From the NCBI RefSeq assembly GCF_016342785.1, contig NZ_JAEINH010000005.1:191076-255075 (forward strand): a stretch of 64,000 bases of DNA, written 5' to 3'. The position numbers and the translations under genes were made by a program. Source of the DNA: Sanguibacter suaedae. Lineage in GTDB: Bacteria; Actinomycetota; Actinomycetes; Actinomycetales; Cellulomonadaceae. The notes under the pieces are model-generated. The model did no database searches and was not told the DNA's origin. It was given only the letters and a program-made list of their open reading frames with translations. Position 1 is the stretch's first letter, and every line of letters starts with the position of its first letter. Shown here piece after piece: positions 35,490-44,556 of the stretch.

Positions 35490-36292
35490 AACACCACGGC
35501 CGCACTCGCGGCGACGTTCAGCGAGTCCACTCCCCCGGCCATGGGGATCTTCACTACGGTGTCCACGGCGTGCAGCGTGGACCGCTGCAACCCGTGCCCT
35601 TCGGTGCCGAACACGAACGCCGACCGCTCGTGCCCCTGGGCCACGAACTCGTCGAGGGTCTGGGAGTCATCGCTCAACGCCAACGCCGCCACCGTGAAAC
35701 CCGCACCCCGGAGCTCCTCGACACCACCGGGCCAATCCTCGATGCGCGTCCACGGCACCTGGAACACCGTCCCCATGCTCACCCGCACGCTGCGCCGGTA
35801 CAACGGGTCCGAGCACCGCGGCGTCACCAGAACCGCATCCACTCCCAGACCCGCAGCACCCCGGAAGATTGCACCGACGTTGGTGTGGTCGACGATGTCC
35901 TCGAGGACCGCCACCCGGCGCGCCCCCTGCCCGCCACGTGCCGACGCGAGGAGCTCCGTGACGGGCATCAACGGTGGTCGATGCATCGATGCGAGGGCGC
36001 CCCGGTGCAGGTGGAACCCGGTGATGGACTCCAGGACGGCCGGCTCCCCCACGTACACGGGGACGTCGGGCCACTCCGCGAGGACGTCCGCCATGGACTC
36101 CAACCACTTCTCGGCCATGAAGAACGACCGCGGTCGATGCCCCGCCGCGAGCGCCCGCCGGATCACCGTCGAGCTCTCCGCGATGAACAGGCCTTTGGCG
36201 GGTTCGTCCTTGGAGCGGAGCACCACGTCCGTGAGGTGGGTGTAGTCGAGGACACGGTCGTCGGAGGCATCGGTGATGATCTGTGGCTGCAC
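35474..36292 (-). CDS. TrmH/SpoU family RNA 2'-O-methyltransferase
   Basis: The 272-residue SPOUT enzyme has a substrate-binding N-terminal domain (about 1-100) and a C-terminal knot domain with the three family motifs. Motif 1 is NVGAIFRGAAGLGVDAVLV, motif 2 is FGTEGHGL and motif 3 is VKIPMAGGVDSLNVAASAAV. It methylates ribose in tRNA or rRNA using AdoMet; the target nucleotide cannot be read. The GTG at 36292 is chosen because the conserved N-terminus begins there. It ends convergently inside nrdG by 16 nt. Confidence 0.9.
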   Translation of the reverse strand: MQPQIITDASDDRVLDYTHLTDVVLRSKDEPAKGLFIAESSTVIRRALAAGHRPRSFFMAEKWLESMADVLAEWPDVPVYVGEPAVLESITGFHLHRGALASMHRPPLMPVTELLASARGGQGARRVAVLEDIVDHTNVGAIFRGAAGLGVDAVLVTPRCSDPLYRRSVRVSMGTVFQVPWTRIEDWPGGVEELRGAGFTVAALALSDDSQTLDEFVAQGHERSAFVFGTEGHGLQRSTLHAVDTVVKIPMAGGVDSLNVAASAAVVFYATR

Positions 36293-36341
36293 CTGATGAT
36301 TCTCCCCGACGCCGCCGCCTCCCCCGTCGACCCCTAGGCCC

Positions 36342-38339
36342 CTACTCCTCGGCAGCGTCCGCGAACTGGCTCTGGTACAGCCGCGCGTACGCCCCACCGG
36401 TGGCGAGGAGCTCGTCGTGGGTGCCCTGCTCCACGATGTCGCCGTGCTCCATGACGAGGATGAGGTCGGCGTCCCGGATGGTCGACAGGCGGTGCGCGAT
36501 GACGAAGCTGGTGCGGTGGGCGCGCAGCGCGTTCATGGCCTTCTGGACGAGGACCTCGGTGCGGGTGTCCACGGAGCTCGTGGCCTCGTCGAGGACGAGG
36601 ATGGGCGGGTCGGCGAGGAACGCCCGCGCGATGGTGAGGAGCTGCCTCTCCCCCGCGCTCACGCTCGACCCCTCGTCGTCGAGCACCGTGCCGTACCCGT
36701 CGGGCAGGGTCCGCACGAACGCGTCGACATGCGTGGCCACCGACGCCTCGAGGAGGCGCTCCTCCGTGACGTCTCCGGGGGCTCCGTACCGGATGTTGTC
36801 GGCGATGGTGCCCTTGAACAGCCACGTGTCCTGGAGCACCATGCCGATGTTGGAGCGCAGGGCGTCGCGCGTCATCGTCGCGATGTCCACGCCGTCCAAG
36901 GTGATGCGCCCGCCGTCCACCTCGTAGAACCGCATGAGGAGGTTCACCAGGGTGGTCTTGCCCGCCCCGGTCGGCCCCACGATCGCGACCGTGCGGCCGG
37001 GTTCGGCGACGATCGACAGATCCGTGATGAGCGGGACCTCGGGCGAGTACCCGAAGCGCACGTTCTCGAACGCCACCCGCCCGCGCACCTCGCCCGGTAC
37101 CGCGGCGTCCTGCGGGTCGGGGGTCTGCTCGGTGGCGTCGAGGAGGTCGAACACGCGCTCCACGGACGCCACACCGGACTGCAGGAGGTTCATCATGGAC
37201 GCCACCTGCGTGATGGGCTGCGTGAACTGGCGCGAGTACTGGATGAACGCCTGGACATCACCCAGCGTCATCGACCCCGACGCGACCCGCAGGCCGCCCA
37301 CCACGGCGACTACCACGTAGTTGAGGTTCGCGATGAACCCCATGGCGGGCTGGATGAGACCCGAGATGAACTGGGCCCGGAAGCTCGACTCGTAGAGCGC
37401 CGCGTTCTCCTGCGTGAACGTGTCGATCGCGGACTGCTGGTGCCCGAACACCTTCACCAGGGCGTGCCCGGAGTACATCTCCTCGATGTGGGAGTTCACC
37501 GTCCCCGTCGCCGCCCACTGCTTGATGAACTGCGGCTGCGAGCGCTTGGCGATCATGGCGGTGACCACCACGGACAGGGGCACGGTGACCAGCGCGACGA
37601 CGGCGAGGAGCGGGGAGATCCAGAACATCATGCCGAGCACACCGATGATGGTGAGCAGGGCGGTGACGAGCTGGGAGAGGGTCTGCTGGAGGGTCTGGGC
37701 GACGTTGTCGATGTCGTTGGTGACTCTGGACAGGACCTCCCCGCGCTTCTGGGCGTCGAAGTAGGACAACGGGAGGCGGTTGAGCTTCTCCTCGACGCGA
37801 GCACGCAGGCTGAGCACGGTGCGTTGCACGACGAGCGCGGTGAGCCGACCCTGCAGCCACCCGAAGAGGAACGCGCCGACGTACACGGCGACGACGAGGA
37901 GCAGAACGTCCCGCAGAGCCGTGGTGTCGAGCCCCTGGCCGGGGACGACGTCCATCCCGGAGACGAGGTCGGCGAAGGTGTCGTCGCCTGCGGCGCGCAG
38001 CCCGGTGACGACCTCGTCCTTGGTCTGCCCGGCGGGGAGCTGTCGGCCCACCACGCCGCGGAAGATGATGTCGGTGGCGGTCCCGAGGAGCTTGGGGCCG
38101 AGGACGGTGAGCCCCACGGAGACGACCGCGAGGAGCGTGATCACGACGACGCGCAGCCGCTCCGCCCGGAGGTAGCCGCCGAAGCGCCGCAGCGAGCCCG
38201 TGAAGTCCATGGCCTTCTCGGAGGGCATCCCCATGCTGCCCATGGGGCCGCCGGGGCGACCGCCCGGGTGTCCTCCGGGGCGCGGGGCGGGCTTCTCGTC
38301 CGGGCGCTCGTCGACCTCGGTGGTGCGTGCGCCGCTCAT
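36342..38339 (-). CDS. Heterodimeric ABC exporter, subunit with canonical ATPase site
   Basis: The 665-residue half-transporter has a Pro/Gly-rich cytosolic N-terminus (1-40), six transmembrane helices (about 55-370) and an ABC ATPase domain. The ATPase domain has Walker A GPTGAGKTT, the signature VSAGERQLLTIARA and Walker B ILVLDEATSSVD. It starts inside the last codon region of the upstream half-transporter (4-nt overlap), so the two form one heterodimer. Substrate is unknown; such pairs export drugs or lipids. Confidence 0.92.
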   Translation of the reverse strand: MSGARTTEVDERPDEKPAPRPGGHPGGRPGGPMGSMGMPSEKAMDFTGSLRRFGGYLRAERLRVVVITLLAVVSVGLTVLGPKLLGTATDIIFRGVVGRQLPAGQTKDEVVTGLRAAGDDTFADLVSGMDVVPGQGLDTTALRDVLLLVVAVYVGAFLFGWLQGRLTALVVQRTVLSLRARVEEKLNRLPLSYFDAQKRGEVLSRVTNDIDNVAQTLQQTLSQLVTALLTIIGVLGMMFWISPLLAVVALVTVPLSVVVTAMIAKRSQPQFIKQWAATGTVNSHIEEMYSGHALVKVFGHQQSAIDTFTQENAALYESSFRAQFISGLIQPAMGFIANLNYVVVAVVGGLRVASGSMTLGDVQAFIQYSRQFTQPITQVASMMNLLQSGVASVERVFDLLDATEQTPDPQDAAVPGEVRGRVAFENVRFGYSPEVPLITDLSIVAEPGRTVAIVGPTGAGKTTLVNLLMRFYEVDGGRITLDGVDIATMTRDALRSNIGMVLQDTWLFKGTIADNIRYGAPGDVTEERLLEASVATHVDAFVRTLPDGYGTVLDDEGSSVSAGERQLLTIARAFLADPPILVLDEATSSVDTRTEVLVQKAMNALRAHRTSFVIAHRLSTIRDADLILVMEHGDIVEQGTHDELLATGGAYARLYQSQFADAAEE

Positions 38340-40069
38340 GCTGCCTCCTCCGCGGAGAGCTGGGACAGGACGATCTCCTGGTAGGTGAGGCACGTCTCGA
38401 GAAGCTCGTCGTGGGTGCCCTGGCCGACGACGCGGCCGTTGTCGAGGACGACGATCTTCTCCGCCGTCCGGATGGTCGCGACGCGTTGCGCGACGACGAT
38501 GGTCGTGGCGTCCCGCGTGCGGGGCACGAGGGCGCGGCGCAGGGCAGCGTCGGTGGCGTAGTCGAGGGCGGAGAACGAGTCGTCGAAGAGGTAGACCTTG
38601 GGGTCACGGATGACGGCGCGTGCGATCGCGAGGCGCTGGCGCTGCCCGCCGGAGAAGTTGGTGCCGCCCTGGGAGACGGGGGTGTGCAGCCCGTCGGCGA
38701 GCTCGGACACGAAGTCCTTGGCCTGCGCGACCTCGAGGGCGTCCCACATCTGCTCCTCGGTGGCATCCTCACGTCCGTAGGCGAGGTTCGAGGCGATGGT
38801 CCCGGAGAACAGGTACGGCTTCTGGGGCACCATGCCGATGTGCGCCCACACGTCCGCGCCGACCACGTCCCGCACGTCCGTACCGTCGATGCGGACGGCA
38901 CCCGCGGTGGCGTCGAAGAGGCGCGGGACGAGGTTGAGGAGAGTCGTCTTCCCGGAGCCTGTGGAGCCGATGATCGCGGTGGTCTGCCCGGGTTCCGCGG
39001 TGAAGGTCACGTCGGACAGCACGGGTTCCTGGGCGCCCGGGTAGCGGAACTCGACGCCGTCGAGCTCGACACGACCCGTGACACCGGTGAGCGGTGCGGG
39101 CGCGGGCGGCTCGACGACGCTGGGCCGGGTGTCGAGGACCTCGGTGATGCGCTCGGCGGACACCGCCGCGCGGGGCACCATCATGAAGATCATCGTGGAC
39201 ATCATGACGGCCATGAGGATGTACATGATGTAGCTGAGGTACGCGATGAGCGCCCCGACCTGCATCTCGCCCGCGTCGATGCGCTGGGCCCCGAACCACA
39301 CGACGGCGACGCTCGAGAGGTTCATGACGAGCATGACCACCGGGAACATGAGCGCCATGAGCCGGCCCACCCGCAGCGAGGTGTCGAACAGCTCGTCGTT
39401 GGCGACCTGGAACCGTCGCTCCTCGTGGCGTTCGCGGACGAACGCCCGGATCACGCGGATCCCGGTGATCTGCTCGCGCAGCACCGAGTTGATGCGGTCG
39501 ATGCGCACCTGCACGAGCCGGAAGTACGGCACCATCCTCGAGATGATGATCCCGATGGTCAGCCCCAGCACCGGGATGACCACCACGAGCAGCGCCGAGA
39601 GGCCCACGTCCTCGCGGAGCGCCATGATCACGCCACCGACGAGCATGATCGGCGCCATGACCATGATGGTCAGCCCGAGCATGACGACCATCTGCACCTG
39701 CTGCACGTCGTTCGTGGTGCGGGTGATGAGGGTCGGCGCACCGAAGCGCCCCACGTCCTGGCCGGAGAACGTCTGGACGGTCGTGAACAGCGACTGGCGC
39801 ACGTCCCGGCCGAAGCCCATGGCAGCACGGGCCCCGAAGTACACGGCCACGCCCGCGCAGAGGATCTGCACGAGGCTGATGACGAGCATGAGCCCACCGG
39901 TGCGCACGATGTACCCGGTGTCCCCCACGGCGACACCACGGTCGATGATGTCCGCGTTGAGGCTCGGCAGGTAGAGGGTCGCGAGCGTCTGGGCGAGCTG
40001 CAGGACGAGGACGGCGACGAGCGCCGTCCGGTAGGGCGCGAGGTGGTTCCGCAACAACCTCAGGAGCAT
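38336..40069 (-). CDS. Heterodimeric ABC exporter, subunit with degenerate ATPase site
   Basis: The 577-residue half-transporter has six membrane helices, then Walker A GSTGSGKTT, signature FSGGQRQRLAIARA and a Walker B that reads VYLFDDSFSALD. The expected catalytic glutamate is replaced by aspartate, as in the asymmetric site of TM287/288-type heterodimers. It is the promoter-proximal gene of the pair. Upstream is an inverted repeat overlapping a -10 element (40112-40147), so drug- or stress-responsive repression is possible. Confidence 0.92.
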   Translation of the reverse strand: MLLRLLRNHLAPYRTALVAVLVLQLAQTLATLYLPSLNADIIDRGVAVGDTGYIVRTGGLMLVISLVQILCAGVAVYFGARAAMGFGRDVRQSLFTTVQTFSGQDVGRFGAPTLITRTTNDVQQVQMVVMLGLTIMVMAPIMLVGGVIMALREDVGLSALLVVVIPVLGLTIGIIISRMVPYFRLVQVRIDRINSVLREQITGIRVIRAFVRERHEERRFQVANDELFDTSLRVGRLMALMFPVVMLVMNLSSVAVVWFGAQRIDAGEMQVGALIAYLSYIMYILMAVMMSTMIFMMVPRAAVSAERITEVLDTRPSVVEPPAPAPLTGVTGRVELDGVEFRYPGAQEPVLSDVTFTAEPGQTTAIIGSTGSGKTTLLNLVPRLFDATAGAVRIDGTDVRDVVGADVWAHIGMVPQKPYLFSGTIASNLAYGREDATEEQMWDALEVAQAKDFVSELADGLHTPVSQGGTNFSGGQRQRLAIARAVIRDPKVYLFDDSFSALDYATDAALRRALVPRTRDATTIVVAQRVATIRTAEKIVVLDNGRVVGQGTHDELLETCLTYQEIVLSQLSAEEAA

Positions 40070-40111
40070 GCGGTCCCAGCTTTCGGGAGGACCCGGGGAG
40101 GCCCCGGGAAG

Positions 40112-40141
40112 GACGGACGGCCAGGATGCTGACCGTCCGTC
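40112..40141. promoter_or_regulatory. Inverted repeat at the ABC exporter promoter
   Basis: GACGGACGG and its perfect complement CCGTCCGTC are separated by 12 nt. On the minus strand TAGGAT (40142-40147) is a -10 element whose transcript would start inside the repeat, so a bound repressor would block transcription. No regulator gene lies next to it. The region 40092-40108 also has a 7-bp hairpin (CCCGGGG-AGG-CCCCGGG) in the leader. Confidence 0.5.
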
Positions 40142-40164
40142 ATCCTACGAGGCCCCACCGACCG

Positions 40165-40980
40165 TCAGCCGGAGTGACCCCCGCGCGGCACGTCCTTCTG
40201 CGCGGCGCGCGCCGACCAGCGGTCGCCGGTCCGGGTGACCTCGAGCGGCAGGTCGAACGCGGCGGACAGGTTCTCGTCGGTGAGCACGTCGTCCACGGGG
40301 CCCGCCATGTGGATGCGCCCCTCCTTCATGAGCATCACGTGCGTGAACCCTGGCGGGATCTCCTCGACGTGGTGCGTCACGAGCACGAGCACGGGTGAGC
40401 GCGGATACGCCGCGAGCTCCGCGAGCGCACCGACGAGCTCCTCGCGACCACCGAGGTCGAGGCCCGCAGCGGGCTCGTCGAGGAGCAGCAGCTCGGGGTC
40501 CGTCATGAGGGACCGTGCGATCTGGACGCGCTTGCGCTCGCCCTCGCTGAGCGTCCCGAAGCGGCGCCCGGCGAGGTGGTCGACGCCGAAGGCGGCGAGG
40601 AGGTCGGCGGCACGGCCCTGGTCGAGGTCCTCGTAGGCCTCCCGCCACCGGCCGGTCACGGCGTACGCGGCGGTGAGCACCACGTCGGAGACGAGCTCGC
40701 CCGCCGGGATCCGCTCGGCGAGCGCGGCGCTCGCGAGGCCGATGCGGGGGCGCAGCTCGAAGACGTCGACGCGGCCGAGGCGCGAGCCGAGGACCTCGGC
40801 GGTCCCGCTGGTGGGGTGCATGCGCGCGGCGGCGATCTGCAGGAGCGTCGTCTTCCCCGCGCCGTTGCGGCCGAGGACCACCCAGCGTTCGCCGTCGGCC
40901 ACCTGCCACGACACGTCATCGACGATGTTCTTCTCGCCGCGGCGGACAGATACGTTCTGCAGGTCAACAACCCAGGTCAT
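40165..40980 (-). CDS. Solitary ABC transporter ATP-binding protein
   Basis: The 271-residue ATPase has Walker A GRNGAGKTT, signature LSEGERKRVQIARSL (with SEG in place of SGG), Walker B LLLLDEPAAGLDL and the switch histidine in VTHHVEEI. There is no permease partner next to it. This form of orphan ATPase is conserved in actinobacteria and is often annotated as a metal- or cofactor-uptake component. Its partner and substrate are unknown here. The ATG at 40980 follows GGAGG by one base, so spacing is tight. Confidence 0.82.
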   Translation of the reverse strand: MTWVVDLQNVSVRRGEKNIVDDVSWQVADGERWVVLGRNGAGKTTLLQIAAARMHPTSGTAEVLGSRLGRVDVFELRPRIGLASAALAERIPAGELVSDVVLTAAYAVTGRWREAYEDLDQGRAADLLAAFGVDHLAGRRFGTLSEGERKRVQIARSLMTDPELLLLDEPAAGLDLGGREELVGALAELAAYPRSPVLVLVTHHVEEIPPGFTHVMLMKEGRIHMAGPVDDVLTDENLSAAFDLPLEVTRTGDRWSARAAQKDVPRGGHSG

Positions 40981-41036
40981 GCCTCCAGACCCTATCCGCA
41001 TCCGGCCCCACCGGGTGACGGAGACGCGAGGAGGCG

Positions 41037-41042
41037 TACTTT
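41037..41042 (+). promoter_or_regulatory. -10 element of leaderless gene at 41049
   Basis: TACTTT lies 6 nt before the GTG at 41049, with no Shine-Dalgarno sequence between. Confidence 0.4.
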
Positions 41043-41048
41043 TGTGCG

Positions 41049-41915
41049 GTGAGTCAGTCCAACCAGGCCCCCCGCCCGTCCGCCGACCCGGGGACCCTCC
41101 TGCCCCGCTCCGCGTCGCTCGCCCTCTGGGCGCGGGCGACGTCCCCCGACGCTCCCGTGCGCCCCGCCGTCCGGGCGGTCGTCGGGGACGACGAGCCGCA
41201 CGCGGTGAGCGGCCCGCCGGCCGACGCCCTGGGCGTCACGGACCTCGAGCACCTCCTCGAGGCGTGGGCGGGGAGGGTCGTCGCGTCGGCCGCCCTCTTC
41301 CCGGGGCCGGGTGACGCCATGGGCGTCCCCGCGGAGGTGAGCGCCGACGCCGTGGAGGCCGAGGAGTGCGTCCTCGTCACGCTCCGCCCCTCGGGCGGTC
41401 GCGCCGCAGCGGAGCAGGGGGACGACGGCGGTGCGGACCTCGAGCACTGGGCTCTGGTCCCGGACGTCCAGGAGTTCGGCTCCGAGTGGGAGCCGGGTCA
41501 CCTCGTCGTGTGGCGCACGGCCCGGGTTGCCGACTGGTCCTACCGGACTCTGGGCACCGTCGGATCACTCGCCGACGCGGAGCGGGCCCTCGTCAAGGGG
41601 CTGCGCGACGCCACGGCGGCGCTCGTGTCGCTCGACGTGCCCCGCTGGCGCGAGGATGCGGGCGAGGCCATCGCGAACCTCCGTCAGACCGTCGACCTGC
41701 GTCACCTGCTCCCGCCGGGCGACGACCCGCGGCGCTCCCAGGTGTTCCAGTCCGCGGCGCGGCTGCGGGCCATCGTCGACCTCGCGGGCGTCGACGATGG
41801 CGGTGCCGTGAACCTCTGGCAGGCCGACCAGCGGTCGACCGCGCTCCGGGAGATCGACCGCGTGGCCCGCCGCGCGATGGCGGCGGCCACCGTCGTCCTC
41901 CCCGGGGCTCGCTGA
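41049..41915 (+). CDS. Conserved actinobacterial protein of unknown function
   Basis: The 288-residue protein is cytosolic by composition: no signal peptide and no membrane helix. The central part contains HWALVPDVQEFGSEWEPGHLVVW and a stretch of Trp and Arg residues (RTARVADWSYRTLG). The C-terminal 120 residues look helical (EADAERALVKGLRDATAAL-like heptads, then RLRAIVDLAGV and LREIDRVARRAM). I do not recognise a characterised family. It is divergent from the orphan ABC ATPase and convergent with glgA, so it is a single-gene transcript. Confidence 0.75.
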   Translation: MSQSNQAPRPSADPGTLLPRSASLALWARATSPDAPVRPAVRAVVGDDEPHAVSGPPADALGVTDLEHLLEAWAGRVVASAALFPGPGDAMGVPAEVSADAVEAEECVLVTLRPSGGRAAAEQGDDGGADLEHWALVPDVQEFGSEWEPGHLVVWRTARVADWSYRTLGTVGSLADAERALVKGLRDATAALVSLDVPRWREDAGEAIANLRQTVDLRHLLPPGDDPRRSQVFQSAARLRAIVDLAGVDDGGAVNLWQADQRSTALREIDRVARRAMAAATVVLPGAR

Positions 41916-41952
41916 GCCGCACCCGGCCCGGGCGCGACCTCACGTCGAGCCG

Positions 41953-43173
41953 TCAGGCGCCGCCGAGCACCGCCTCGTAGACGTCGAGCGTCCGGCGACC
42001 GATGGCGTCCCACGCGAAATGGTCCTCGACGCGTCGCCGCGACGCGACGCCCATCTCCCGGGCGCGATCGGGGTCGGTGACCACCTGGACGAGGGCGTCC
42101 GCGAGGTCGGTGACGAACCGCTCGGGGTCGACGGGCGTGCCGGTGCCGTCCTGGACCTGGTCGATGGGGACGAGGAGTCCCGTGGTGCCGTGGTCCACGA
42201 CCTCGGGGATGCCGCCGGTCGCGCTGCCGACCACGGGCAGGCCCACGGCCATCGCCTCGAGGTTGACGATCCCCAGGGGCTCGTACACGGAGGGGCACAC
42301 GAAGACGGTGGCGGCGGCGAGGACGGCCACGAGGTCGGGCCGCGGGAGCATGTCCTCGATCCACACGACGCCGTCGCGCCGCGCGGAGAGCTCGGCCACC
42401 GCCGAGGACACCTCGGCGAAGAGCTCCGGGGTGTCCGGGGCGCCGGCGCAGAGCACGAGCTGGACGTCCTCGGGAAGGCGCTCGGCCGCCCGCAGCAGGT
42501 ACGGCAGGCCCTTCTGGCGGGTGATGCGACCGACGAAGACCACGGCCGGGCGCTCCGGGTCGATGCCCAGCGCGCGCACCACGGCGTCGCCGCGCTCGGC
42601 CTCGGCGCCCTCGGGGCGCTTCCAGCCGTCGAGATCGATCCCGTTGTGCACCACGTGCACGCGGTCCGGGTCCACCGACGGGTAGGCGCGGAGGATGTCC
42701 GCACGCATGCCTGCGCTCACCGCGATGACGCCCGCGGCGCTCTCGTACGCGGTGCGCTCCGCCCAGCTCGAGAGGGCGTACCCGCCGCCGAGCTGCTCGG
42801 CCTTCCACGGCCGCAGCGGCTCCAGGGAGTGCGCGGAGACGACGTGGGGGACGCCGTGGAGCAACGACGCCACGTGGCCCGCGAGGTTCGCGTACCAGGT
42901 GTGCGAGTGCACGAGGTCCGCCCCGGCGACGTCGGCCGCCATCTGGAGGTCGACCCCGAGCGTCGCGAGGGCGGCGTTGGCACCCTCGAGCTCGGCGGGC
43001 GGGGCATACCCCGTGACGCCGGGTGCGACGTCGTCGCTGGTCCGGGGCCCGTCGAAGCACCTCACCCGCACGTCGACGAGGTGGCGCAGCACGGCGGACA
43101 GCTCGGCGACGTGCACGCCGGCGCCGCCGTACACGAACGGCGGGTACTCCCGCGTCAGCAGATCTACTCTCAC
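41953..43173 (-). CDS. glgA: Glycogen synthase, actinobacterial GT4 type (GlgA/GlgM)
   Basis: This is a glycosyltransferase of about 406 residues with GT-B fold, starting VRVDLLTREYPPFVYGGAGVHV, the family N-terminus with the donor-loop glycines. The C-terminal half has VVFVGRITRQKG and PSVYEPLGIVNLEAMAVGLPVVGSATGGIPEVV, the GT4 signature. In actinobacteria this enzyme uses ADP-glucose for glycogen or maltose-1-phosphate synthesis. The GTG at 43173 is preferred over the one 9 nt upstream because TACCGT ends 7 nt before it. It is divergent from glgC, the enzyme supplying ADP-glucose. Confidence 0.93.
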   Translation of the reverse strand: MRVDLLTREYPPFVYGGAGVHVAELSAVLRHLVDVRVRCFDGPRTSDDVAPGVTGYAPPAELEGANAALATLGVDLQMAADVAGADLVHSHTWYANLAGHVASLLHGVPHVVSAHSLEPLRPWKAEQLGGGYALSSWAERTAYESAAGVIAVSAGMRADILRAYPSVDPDRVHVVHNGIDLDGWKRPEGAEAERGDAVVRALGIDPERPAVVFVGRITRQKGLPYLLRAAERLPEDVQLVLCAGAPDTPELFAEVSSAVAELSARRDGVVWIEDMLPRPDLVAVLAAATVFVCPSVYEPLGIVNLEAMAVGLPVVGSATGGIPEVVDHGTTGLLVPIDQVQDGTGTPVDPERFVTDLADALVQVVTDPDRAREMGVASRRRVEDHFAWDAIGRRTLDVYEAVLGGA

Positions 43174-43180
43174 GATCGAC

Positions 43181-43186
43181 ACGGTA
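43181..43186 (-). promoter_or_regulatory. -10 element of leaderless glgA
   Basis: On the minus strand TACCGT is followed by 7 nt and the GTG at 43173. This favours the shorter glgA start. Confidence 0.5.
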
Positions 43187-43219
43187 GCGCTTCTTGATGC
43201 ATCCCGGGGCGCGCGGCAA

Positions 43220-43225
43220 TAGGGT
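43220..43225 (+). promoter_or_regulatory. -10 element of glgC
   Basis: TAGGGT lies 6 nt before the ATG at 43232. A TTGATG at 43194-43199 is the best -35 candidate, but the spacing of 20 is long. Confidence 0.4.
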
Positions 43226-43231
43226 CAGGGC

Positions 43232-44470
43232 ATGGCAGCCCCCAAAGTTCTCGCGATCGTCCTGGCTGGCGGCGAAGGAAATCGGCTCAAGCCCCTCACG
43301 GCAGCACGGGCCAAGCCCGCTGTGCCGTTCGGGGGCATCTACCGGCTGGTCGACTTCGCCCTGTCCAACCTGGTGAACTCGCACTACCTGCACATCGTCG
43401 TGCTCACCCAGTACAAGTCGCACAGCCTCGACCGCCACATCAGCAAGACGTGGCGCATGTCGGCGCTCCTCGGCAACTACGTGGCACCCGTCCCCGCCCA
43501 GCAGCGCGTCGGCAAGCACTGGTACCTCGGCAGCGCCGACGCCATCTACCAGTGCCTGAACATCATCGAGGACGAGCGCCCCGACATCGTCGTCGTCGTC
43601 GGTGCCGACCACGTGTACCGCATGGACTTCTCCCAGATGGTCGACGCGCACCTCGCGTCGGGCGCGGAGATGACCGTGGCCGGCATCCGCCAGCCCATCG
43701 CGCTCGCCACCGAGTTCGGTGTCATCGACACCCAGCCCGACGACCCCACGAAGATCCGCGCGTTCCTCGAGAAGCCGGCGAACCCGACCGGCCTCTCCGA
43801 CTCCCCCGGCGAGATCCTCGCGTCCATGGGCAACTACGTCGTCAACGCCGACGCCCTCGTCGAGGCCGTCACGCGCGACTCGGAGAACAAGGACTCGCGC
43901 CACGACATGGGCGGCGACATCGTCCCCTACTTCGTGGACCGCGGGACGGCCGGGGTCTACGACTTCATCCGCAACGACGTCCCCGGGTCCACCGACCGGG
44001 ACCGCGACTACTGGCGCGACGTCGGGACCATCGACTCGTACTACGAGGCGAACAAGGACCTCATCGCCGTGACGCCCGTGTTCAACCTCTACAACTCCGA
44101 GTGGCCCCTGCACACCGGATACGTGGGCCTGCCGCCCGCGAAGTTCGTCCACGCGGGTGCCGGGCGGCTCGGGCACGCGGCGGACTCCATCGTGTCCCCC
44201 GGCGTGCTCATCTCCGGCGCCACCGTCGTCGGGTCCGTCCTGTCGCCCGACGTCCACCTGCACTCGTGGGCCGCCGTCTCCGACTCCGTGCTCCTCGACG
44301 GCGTCAAGGTCCACCGGCACGCCCAGGTGCACCGGGCCATCGTCGACAAGAACGTCATCATCCACGAACGGGCGCGCGTGGGGCTCAACGCCGAGGAGGA
44401 CCGCGCCCGCGGCTTCACCGTGACCGAGTCCGGCATCACCGTCGTCCCCAAGGGCAGCATCGTCGAGTAG
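43232..44470 (+). CDS. glgC: Glucose-1-phosphate adenylyltransferase
   Basis: The 412-residue enzyme makes ADP-glucose, the committed step of glycogen synthesis. The nucleotide-binding [23 protein letters not shown] is at 10-32. The catalytic domain has GSADAIYQ and [12 protein letters not shown], and a C-terminal left-handed beta-helix ([20 protein letters not shown]) mediates oligomerisation and allostery. It is divergent from glgA with only 58 nt between starts, so the pathway's two enzymes share one control region. A strong hairpin terminator follows. Confidence 0.96.
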   Translation: MAAPKVLAIVLAGGEGNRLKPLTAARAKPAVPFGGIYRLVDFALSNLVNSHYLHIVVLTQYKSHSLDRHISKTWRMSALLGNYVAPVPAQQRVGKHWYLGSADAIYQCLNIIEDERPDIVVVVGADHVYRMDFSQMVDAHLASGAEMTVAGIRQPIALATEFGVIDTQPDDPTKIRAFLEKPANPTGLSDSPGEILASMGNYVVNADALVEAVTRDSENKDSRHDMGGDIVPYFVDRGTAGVYDFIRNDVPGSTDRDRDYWRDVGTIDSYYEANKDLIAVTPVFNLYNSEWPLHTGYVGLPPAKFVHAGAGRLGHAADSIVSPGVLISGATVVGSVLSPDVHLHSWAAVSDSVLLDGVKVHRHAQVHRAIVDKNVIIHERARVGLNAEEDRARGFTVTESGITVVPKGSIVE

Positions 44471-44490
44471 ACCTCGACCCGAACCGCAGG

Positions 44491-44525
44491 CGTGGCGGCC
44501 GTCCGGAACCCGGGCGGCCGCCACG
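44491..44525 (+). terminator. Hairpin terminator after glgC
   Basis: A perfect 11-bp stem (CGTGGCGGCCG / CGGCCGCCACG) with a 13-nt loop lies 20 nt after the glgC stop and before the serB promoter. Confidence 0.7.
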
Positions 44526-44543
44526 TCTACGCCCGGAGCGCCC

Positions 44544-44549
44544 TAGGCT
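44544..44549 (+). promoter_or_regulatory. -10 element of leaderless serB
   Basis: TAGGCT lies 7 nt before the GTG at 44557 and no ribosome-binding site is present. Confidence 0.5.
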
Positions 44550-44556
44550 GGCGCGC

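Noticed and set aside
36342..40069. Siderophore or mycobactin exporter role for the ABC pair
   Set aside because: No siderophore synthesis genes or iron box are near. The substrate cannot be read from the sequence.
41702..44524. 940-residue antisense frame spanning glgA and glgC
   Set aside because: It crosses two clearly coding genes in the wrong frame or strand and has low-complexity repeats of Arg/Gly/Ala.
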